Positions 15,147 to 19,565 of a DNA stretch of 19,565 bases are shown piece by piece. Where the stretch lies: assembly GCA_030152105.1 (NCBI GenBank), contig JASLIH010000211.1:1-19565 (forward strand), read 5' to 3'. This DNA comes from Actinomycetes bacterium (GTDB lineage: Bacteria > Actinomycetota > CALGFH01). Position 1 is the stretch's first letter; each line of letters starts with the position of its first letter. The notes beneath the pieces are model-generated. The model made no database searches. It was not told the origin of the DNA and saw nothing but the letters and a program-made list of their open reading frames with translations. A program made the translations under genes and the position numbers.

Positions 15147-15599
15147 ATGAGACGGTCCCCCACCCTGCCGTCGATGCCGAGGAGAGCCGTGCGAACGGAC
15201 ATGACCAAGGCAGCCCTGATTCGCAGACGTTTCGCCCGCCGTCCCGAGGAGGTGGCCGCCGCCCGGCGGTTCGTCCGGGGCGGCCTGACCCGGGGCTCGG
15301 AAGCGTGGGAGACCGCCCAGCTGCTGGTCTCCGAGACCGTGACCAGCTCCCTCGACCAGTCGGCCCCGACACGGGGCGCCGGCACCCTGGAGGTGGGCTA
15401 CGTGGTGGTCGGCCGCCGGCTCCGGGTCGAGGTGTCCGACGACGGCGGGCCGGCACGGCTACGCCGCCGCATCCACGCCGTCCGGTCGGCCGGGGGACGC
15501 GGGCTCGAGCTGGTCCGGGCCCTGGCCAGCCGCTGGGGGGTGCGCGAGAGCGCGGCCGGGCGGACGATCTGGTTCGAGGTCGACATCACCGGCGGATGA
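15147..15599 (+). CDS. RsbW-like HATPase_c protein (possible anti-sigma factor kinase)
   Basis: This 150-residue protein has the GHKL ATPase fold of RsbW/SpoIIAB-type anti-sigma factors, which bind a sigma factor or phosphorylate an anti-anti-sigma protein. The N-box is LLVSETVTSSL: Glu63 is kept, but the Asn that normally binds Mg2+ is Ser67. The G1 box is SDDGG (Asp98), and the G2 box is GGRGLELV (116-123). The ATG at 15147 has GGGGAGG 6 bp upstream, and upstream hairpin-forming repeats may control its translation. No sigma factor or anti-anti-sigma gene lies nearby, so partners must be elsewhere. The last 14 bp overlap the 3' end of the convergent phosphatase gene. The changed N-box leaves it unclear whether it hydrolyses ATP. 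Confidence 0.82.
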   Translation: MRRSPTLPSMPRRAVRTDMTKAALIRRRFARRPEEVAAARRFVRGGLTRGSEAWETAQLLVSETVTSSLDQSAPTRGAGTLEVGYVVVGRRLRVEVSDDGGPARLRRRIHAVRSAGGRGLELVRALASRWGVRESAAGRTIWFEVDITGG

Positions 15600-16494
15600 C
15601 CGTCCGGTCCAGCACGGCGCCGTCGGCGGCGACCGCGGTCACCGCCAGCGAGCCGTCGCGGACCTCGACGGCGGTGAAATGGTGGCGGACCTGCCCGGCG
15701 ACCCGCTCGGGGGAGCCGCTGGCGCACCCGTCGAGCGGGTACAGCCGCCGCCCGCCGCCGCCGGTGACCACGTAGGTCACCCCCCCGGGCGAGACGAAGC
15801 GCTGGTAGTTGTGGTCGTGGCCGTTGAGCACGAGCGCGACTCGGTGGTCCTCGAGCACCGGCACCCAGTGCCGGCCCACCTGCTCGCTGGTGTCGTGGAC
15901 GCTGCACGACCAGGCCGGGTGGTGGAACACCACCGCCCGCAGGTCCGGCGCAGGGTCCGACAGGCGCGCGTCCAGCCAGCTCGCCTGGGCCTGGTCGACC
16001 CGGTTGGCGTCCAGGAACAGCAGCTGGAGCCCGGGCAGGGACTTGGCGTAGGGGAGGTCGGGCAGGCCCAGGTGGCGGAGCTGTTCGGCGCCGTGGCCGG
16101 CGCTGACGTCATGGTTGCCGAGGGTCGCCCACAGCGGCCGGCCCCGCCGCAGGGTCCGGTAGGGCTGGTCGAGCTGGGCGGCGAACAGCTCCGGCTCACC
16201 CCGCTCGTAGACGTTGTCGCCGGTGGTCACCAGGGCGTCGACCCGGTGGGTGGCCGCCCAGCGCTCCATCGCCCTGGCCACCGCCGGCTGGGCCGGCCCG
16301 CCGCCAGAGTCGCCGAAGGCGACCAGACCGGAGCGGACCGGGCCGCGCGGGACGGCGGCGGTGGCCGTCGGTGGCCCGGGCGCGGTCCCCTCGGCGGCAG
16401 GGCCGTCGCAGCCGCCGACGGCCGCGAGCAACGGGACGACCCCGGCCAGCAGCGCCTCCCGGCGGGTCAGGGTCCGGCGGCCGGGCGGGGTCAC
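15586..16494 (-). CDS. Tat-exported lipoprotein, purple-acid-type metallophosphatase
   Basis: This 302-residue phosphatase has a twin-arginine signal (TRREALLAG, Arg11-Arg12), a hydrophobic stretch and a lipobox-like VGGC with Cys29. It is therefore likely a folded lipoprotein on the outer face of the membrane. All five purple-acid-phosphatase blocks are present: GDSG (61-64), GDNVY (92-96, with the metal-binding Tyr96), GNHD (126-129), VVFHH (188-192) and NGHDHNY (224-230). It should release phosphate from extracellular phosphoesters. The GTG start at 16494 overlaps the stop of the upstream murein-peptidase-like gene (GTGA), implying coupled translation. Its 3' end overlaps the ATPase gene by 14 bp on the other strand. 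Phosphate-starvation control is plausible, but no Pho box was identified. Confidence 0.9.
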   Translation of the reverse strand: MTPPGRRTLTRREALLAGVVPLLAAVGGCDGPAAEGTAPGPPTATAAVPRGPVRSGLVAFGDSGGGPAQPAVARAMERWAATHRVDALVTTGDNVYERGEPELFAAQLDQPYRTLRRGRPLWATLGNHDVSAGHGAEQLRHLGLPDLPYAKSLPGLQLLFLDANRVDQAQASWLDARLSDPAPDLRAVVFHHPAWSCSVHDTSEQVGRHWVPVLEDHRVALVLNGHDHNYQRFVSPGGVTYVVTGGGGRRLYPLDGCASGSPERVAGQVRHHFTAVEVRDGSLAVTAVAADGAVLDRTVIRR

Positions 16495-17126
16495 CGGTGG
16501 GTCCTGGGGCCGGCGCGGATGCGGACGTGCAGGTCGTCGGCGTCGAGCCCGTTCTGGTGGGAGCGGTGGCCGTCGCCCCCGTACTCGGGGCCGAAGCGAC
16601 CGCCCCGGGGGCGGCTCAGATCGCCGACGACCAGGCGGGGGGCGCCCGGATGGGCGGCGGCGTGCTCGGCCGCGACGCCCAGCAGCACCTCGAGCAGCCG
16701 GTCGGTGCCGTTGCGCCGCCAGGCCCGGTTCGGGCTGGTCCCGGTGACCGGGTCGACGGCGACGAAGTGGGTCCCGGCCGCCGGCAGCTCGACCCCGCCG
16801 GCCAGCCGTCCCCGGTTCGGCTTGCCGAGGGCCAGCGACCGCCGCCAGTGGATCGCCGCCTCCGGCGGCCGCCCCCGTTCCATTCCCGAGGCCGCGAGCT
16901 GGACAGCAGCCGGAGGGGCCGGCGCCGGGGCCGGGACGGTCGCGGCCGCAGGCGCGGCCAGGGTGGCCGTCAGGAGGACGATCAGTCCGATCACGGGCAG
17001 CAGGGTGCCAGAGGCGACCCGGAGGTGCCCAGCCGGCAGGTTCGGCCAGATGGGCGGGATCCGGGCGATCCCCGGCGGGCCGGCCGGGGGGTTCTGGCGG
17101 GTGCCGGGCCGTGGGGCCGGTAGCAT
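16491..17126 (-). CDS. MepA-like (M74) murein endopeptidase, apparently internally shortened
   Basis: This is a 211-residue secreted or membrane-anchored protein. A hydrophobic segment at 42-62 ending APAAA looks like a signal peptide or anchor. The rest resembles penicillin-insensitive murein endopeptidases, zinc enzymes that cut peptidoglycan cross-links: RSLALGKPNRGRLAGGVELP, GDLSRPRGGRF (168-178) and GHRSHQNGLDAD (186-197), with His190 and Asp197 as the expected zinc ligands. Only 14 residues follow, reading DLHVRIRAGP. That resembles the DHxHVR motif found some 80-100 residues later in full-length members, so the middle of the catalytic domain seems missing. The ATG at 17126 lacks a ribosome binding site. 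A GTG at 16994 is an alternative that would drop the basic N-terminus. The downstream phosphatase is coupled by GTGA. Confidence 0.72.
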   Translation of the reverse strand: MLPAPRPGTRQNPPAGPPGIARIPPIWPNLPAGHLRVASGTLLPVIGLIVLLTATLAAPAAATVPAPAPAPPAAVQLAASGMERGRPPEAAIHWRRSLALGKPNRGRLAGGVELPAAGTHFVAVDPVTGTSPNRAWRRNGTDRLLEVLLGVAAEHAAAHPGAPRLVVGDLSRPRGGRFGPEYGGDGHRSHQNGLDADDLHVRIRAGPRTHR

Positions 17127-17157
17127 CGGGCGGCCGGCCTGGCGTGGAGGTGATGTG

Positions 17158-18822
17158 GTGGGCGTGACGAAGCTCGAAGGGCACGGGGGGGCGCTGGCGG
17201 TCGCCGTGGCCCGGCGGCACGGGGTGGAGGAGCTGTTCACCCTCTCCGGGGGCCACGTGTTCCCGCTGTACGACGGGGCCGTCAAGGCCGACCCGCCGCT
17301 GCGGCTGGTCGACGTGCGGCACGAGCAGACGGCGGTGTTCGCCGCCGAGGGCACGGCCAAGCTGCAGCGGCGGCCGGGGCTGGCCGTCCTCACGGCCGGG
17401 CCCGGGGTGACCAACGGGGTCAGCGCGATCGCCACCGCCCACTTCAACGGGTCGCCGGTGCTGGTGCTGGGAGGGCGGGCCCCGACCGGGAGGTGGGGGA
17501 CGGGCAGCCTCCAGGAGCTCGACCATCCTCCGCTGGTCGCGACCCTGACCAAGCATGCCGGCACCGTCGGCGACGTCGCCGGCATCCCCGGAGAGGTCGA
17601 CCGGGCGCTGCGGCTGGCCGCCGAGCCGCACCGGGGGCCGGTGTTCCTCGACCTGGCCCTGGAGGCGGTGTACTCCCAGGCCACCGCCGAGCTGCCCGAA
17701 CCCGGCCCGCCGCCCGTGCGCCAGCCCGACCCGGACGCGGTCGCCGCCGTGGCCCGGCTCCTCCAGGACGCGCAGCGGCCGGTGCTGGTCCTCGGGTCGG
17801 ACGTCTGGGCCGGCCGGGCCGAGGACGCGGCCCGCCGCTGTGCCGAGACCCTCGCCCTGCCGGTGGTGGCCAACGGGCAGGGGCGCGGCATCCTGGCCCC
17901 CGGCGGCGACGGGCTGCTGGTCACCCGGGCCCGGTCGCTCGCCTTCGCGTCGGCCGACCTGGTGGTGGTGGCCGGGGCCCCGCTCGACTTCCGGCTCGGC
18001 TACGGCAGCTTCGGGGGCCGCGACGGCGGACCCCCGGCCAAGGTGGTGCACCTGGCCGACGCCCCCGGGCAGGTGGCCGGCCACCTGGAGCTGGCCGGGA
18101 GCGTGGCCGGCGACCTCGGCCTGACCCTTGACGCCCTGACCGAGGCCGTGACCGGCCTGGGCGGGCGGCGACCGGACACGGGACCGTGGCGCGAGCGCCT
18201 GCGCGACCGGGCCCTGGCCGCGGTCGAGGGCGACCGCGAGCTGCTCGACAGCCCGGCCGACCCGATCCACCCGGCCCGGGTCTACGGGGAGCTGCTGCGG
18301 GTGCTGGCCGACGACGCGGTCGTGATCGGCGACGGCGGCGACTTCGTCTCGTTCGCCGGCCGGTTCGTGGAGCCGGCCCGGCCGGGCAACTGGCTCGACC
18401 CGGGACCCTACGGCTGCCTGGGGACCGGCCTCGGCTACGCCATCGCCGCCCGCCTGGCCCGCCCCTCGGCCCAGGTCGTGCTCCTGCTGGGCGACGGCGC
18501 GGCCGGGTTCTCCCTGATGGACGTGGACACCCTGGTCCGCCACAACCTGCCGGTGGTGATCGTCTGCGGCAACAACGGCATCTGGGGGCTGGAGAAGCAC
18601 CCCATGCGGATGCTCTACGGCTATGACGTCGCCGCCGACCTCCAGCCCCAGTGCCGCTACGACCAGGTCGCCGAGGCCCTCGGCGCCGCCGGCGAGCTGG
18701 TCACCACCCCGTCCGAGCTGGCCCCGGCCCTGCAGCGCGCCTTCGCCGCCGGCGTCCCCTACCTGGTCAACGTGGCCACCGACCCCGAGGTCGCCTATCC
18801 CCGCTCCACCTCCGGCCTCTAG
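17158..18822 (+). CDS. Thiamine-diphosphate enzyme, acetolactate synthase/2-hydroxyacyl-CoA lyase superfamily
   Basis: This 554-residue protein shows the three-domain layout of ThDP decarboxylases and carboligases. The Pyr domain (about 5-170) has catalytic Glu56 in VRHEQTAVFAAEG. The central domain is at about 190-330. The PP domain (about 370-545) has GPYGCLGTGLGYAIAA and the ThDP-Mg2+ motif GDGAAGFSLMD...GNNGIWG (445-447 to 472-473). Candidate activities are 2-hydroxyacyl-CoA lyase, oxalyl-CoA decarboxylase or a catabolic acetolactate-synthase-like reaction. No IlvN regulatory subunit or branched-chain amino acid gene is adjacent, so a biosynthetic IlvB role is unlikely. The GTG at 17158 is chosen because GGAGGT lies 6 bp upstream; GTG 17155 or 17164 would be spaced worse. 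The stop shares CTAG with the convergent DUF559 gene. Confidence 0.88.
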   Translation: MGVTKLEGHGGALAVAVARRHGVEELFTLSGGHVFPLYDGAVKADPPLRLVDVRHEQTAVFAAEGTAKLQRRPGLAVLTAGPGVTNGVSAIATAHFNGSPVLVLGGRAPTGRWGTGSLQELDHPPLVATLTKHAGTVGDVAGIPGEVDRALRLAAEPHRGPVFLDLALEAVYSQATAELPEPGPPPVRQPDPDAVAAVARLLQDAQRPVLVLGSDVWAGRAEDAARRCAETLALPVVANGQGRGILAPGGDGLLVTRARSLAFASADLVVVAGAPLDFRLGYGSFGGRDGGPPAKVVHLADAPGQVAGHLELAGSVAGDLGLTLDALTEAVTGLGGRRPDTGPWRERLRDRALAAVEGDRELLDSPADPIHPARVYGELLRVLADDAVVIGDGGDFVSFAGRFVEPARPGNWLDPGPYGCLGTGLGYAIAARLARPSAQVVLLLGDGAAGFSLMDVDTLVRHNLPVVIVCGNNGIWGLEKHPMRMLYGYDVAADLQPQCRYDQVAEALGAAGELVTTPSELAPALQRAFAAGVPYLVNVATDPEVAYPRSTSGL

Positions 18823-19283
18823 GCGCCCTCGAGGCCGGCGACCCGGGGGCCGAGGAGGTAGGTGCGGACCTCCTCGGCGCAGCGCCAGGGGTTGGTGAAG
18901 ACCTCGTCGCCGGCGAAGCGGAGGACGGCGTAGCCCTGGGCGACCAGGTAGCGGTCGCGGCGGCGCTCGCGGACAACCTGGTCGGAGCTGGCCCGGACCG
19001 GGCCCTCGCCGTCGATCTCGACCACGACCCGGGGCAGGACCAGGAAGTCGACCCGGTAGGGGCCGATCTTGCAGTTGGGCTCGACCCGGGTGCCCTCGGG
19101 CGCCTCGGGCAGCCAGGCGGCCAGCCACAGGCGGGCCAGGGGGCGCTCGACCTGGCCGAGCAGGCGTCGGGCGTCCGGGTCGGCCTTCGCCAGGAGCTCG
19201 ACCATGGCGGCACCGAGGGCGGCCCCGACCGGCTGCGGCCCTCGTGGTGCTTCGTCGCCGCGTCCGGCGACCGGTAGTTGCAC
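18819..19283 (-). CDS. DUF559-type protein with Vsr/PD-(D/E)XK nuclease-like fold
   Basis: This 154-residue protein has the DUF559 pattern, distantly related to very-short-patch repair endonucleases. The core is GPYRVDFLVLPRVVVEIDGE (about 75-94), giving the Asp and Glu-x-Asp of a PD-(D/E)XK-like site. RERRRDRYLVAQGYAVLRFAGDEV and a helical tail (NPWRCAEEV) follow. Family members are usually annotated as putative DNA endonucleases, mostly without experimental proof. GTG 19283 is preferred because AGGGGA lies 6 bp upstream; GTG 19289 and ATG 19205 are alternatives. A TATACT -10 box at 19338-19343 would give a leader of roughly 45-50 nt. No methylase or partner nuclease is nearby. Confidence 0.82.
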   Translation of the reverse strand: MQLPVAGRGDEAPRGPQPVGAALGAAMVELLAKADPDARRLLGQVERPLARLWLAAWLPEAPEGTRVEPNCKIGPYRVDFLVLPRVVVEIDGEGPVRASSDQVVRERRRDRYLVAQGYAVLRFAGDEVFTNPWRCAEEVRTYLLGPRVAGLEGA

Positions 19284-19337
19284 TGGCACTCCCCTGCTCG
19301 GCCCGTACGCGCGTGAGGCTTGGCAAGGTAAGGCTTC

Positions 19338-19343
19338 AGTATA
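19338..19343 (-). promoter_or_regulatory. -10 box (TATACT) for the DUF559 gene
   Basis: TATACT on the - strand is one base from the TATAAT consensus and sits in the only AT-rich patch of the window. Transcription would start near 19331. No TTGACA-like -35 lies at 16-18 bp, so an activator may be needed, or the promoter is unusual. Confidence 0.55.
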
Positions 19344-19370
19344 ACTACAACTTTGTAACTACACTAGTGT
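19342..19370. repeat. Operator-like repeats around the DUF559 promoter
   Basis: TAACTACA is repeated directly at 19342-19349 and 19356-19363 (14-bp period). Between and across them TACAA-CT-TTGTA (19346-19357) is an inverted repeat. ACACTAGTGT (19361-19370) is a perfect palindrome. They occupy the -10 to -35 region of the - strand promoter, where a repressor or activator would bind. The regulator is unknown. Confidence 0.45.
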
Positions 19371-19391
19371 CGTTCGAGCCCCTTGGCCGCG

Positions 19392-19565
19392 TTATCCGCG
19401 GACGCCGATGCTCGTGTCCACGAACTCGTTGGTGGCGATGTCCTCGGGCTTGAGGCCTTCCTTGGGGGGCTGACGCTGGGCGGTGAAGATCGGCGTCACG
19501 ATGTCGATCATCCGCTGCACCCGGGCGGTGTCGAAGTTCCCCAGGGTCTGGTCGGGCCCGTTGGT
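19392..19565 (-). CDS. ABC transporter substrate-binding protein, C-terminal end only
   Basis: The last 57 codons of a gene that enters from the right edge of the window are read on the - strand and end in TAA at 19392-19394. The peptide (GNFDTARVQRMIDIVTPIF, then EGLKPEDIATNEFVDTSIG) matches the C-terminus of nitrate/sulfonate/thiamine-precursor-type (SsuA/ThiY/NMT1-like) periplasmic binding proteins. There, a motif like ARVQxMIDxxxPIF followed by LKPEDIxTNEFVD is typical. It would deliver a small solute to an ABC importer, with other transporter genes probably further right. Solute and signal peptide are outside the window. The 48 bp after the stop lead directly into the DUF559 promoter. 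Confidence 0.75.
   Translation of the reverse strand, partial: TNGPDQTLGNFDTARVQRMIDIVTPIFTAQRQPPKEGLKPEDIATNEFVDTSIGVRG

Noticed and set aside
17158..18822. Biosynthetic acetolactate synthase large subunit (IlvB)
   Set aside because: There is no IlvN small subunit or other branched-chain amino acid gene nearby, so the call is kept at superfamily level.
18819..19283. Restriction-modification or mismatch-repair (Vsr) locus
   Set aside because: No DNA methylase or restriction partner is present. DUF559 proteins are often solitary with unproven activity.
16495..19326. Upstream in-frame extension of the Tat phosphatase frame across several genes on the - strand
   Set aside because: The Tat signal and lipobox place the true start at 16494. 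The extension crosses the murein peptidase and ThDP genes in the wrong frames.
19366..19384. GTTCGAGCC resembling a tRNA T-loop
   Set aside because: Flanking bases do not form a T-stem, and no acceptor, D or anticodon arm is present.
19387..19401. CCGCG-TTATC-CGCGG hairpin as terminator of the substrate-binding protein gene
   Set aside because: It overlaps the stop codon, has only a 5-bp stem and no T-run, and is likely a codon-level coincidence.

Overview
The window is very GC-rich, with G or C in almost every third codon position. It encodes a PknB-type Ser/Thr kinase, an RsbW-type ATPase, a luciferase-like (LLM) flavin oxidoreductase, a Tat-exported phosphatase and a DUF559 protein. This combination points to a high-GC actinobacterium (Actinomycetota), probably a poorly characterised or uncultivated soil lineage. 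No rRNA, tRNA, IS element, integrase, phage gene or CRISPR array was seen, so this looks like ordinary chromosome and not a mobile island.

Left part (1-7489): the 3' part of an ADP-forming acyl-CoA synthetase (cut by the window edge) is followed after 21 bp by a membrane Ser/Thr kinase with a DUF4352-like ectodomain. Next come a DUF4126-type membrane protein (-), an aminoglycoside-phosphotransferase-fold kinase (+), a histidine-rich multipass membrane protein of unknown function (-), and a patatin-like lipase fused to a SnoaL/NTF2-like domain (+).

Middle part (7486-14194): a translationally coupled pair on the - strand joins a nucleotidyltransferase-BON fusion to a cytosolic calcineurin-like phosphoesterase. 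A CPA1-type Na+/H+ antiporter lies divergently. A 208-bp stretch without a clear gene follows. Then come a tandem-GNAT acetyltransferase and a large two-domain flavoprotein of the anthraniloyl-CoA/salicylyl-CoA monooxygenase family, both on the - strand. The flavoprotein's old-yellow-enzyme half has lost several expected flavin and substrate residues.

Right part (14214-19565): an LLM flavin oxidoreductase lies 19 bp upstream of the two-domain flavoprotein, so the two are probably co-transcribed. Divergent from it is a small RsbW-like ATPase whose leader contains duplicated Shine-Dalgarno sequences around a complementary CCTCCC, a possible translational switch. A coupled envelope pair follows on the - strand: a MepA-like murein peptidase that looks internally shortened, and a Tat lipoprotein purple-acid-type phosphatase. 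Then come a thiamine-diphosphate (ThDP) enzyme of the acetolactate synthase superfamily (+), a DUF559 nuclease-fold protein (-) with an unusual AT-rich promoter, and the C-terminus of an ABC transporter substrate-binding protein (-) cut by the window end.

Gene packing is tight. There are stop-start overlaps (ATGA, GTGA), two convergent pairs that share a CTAG at their stops, and one convergent pair overlapping by 14 bp. No single multi-gene system dominates. The best candidates for something new are the nucleotidyltransferase-BON/phosphoesterase module, the switch-like leader of the ATPase gene, and the degenerate flavoprotein domain.
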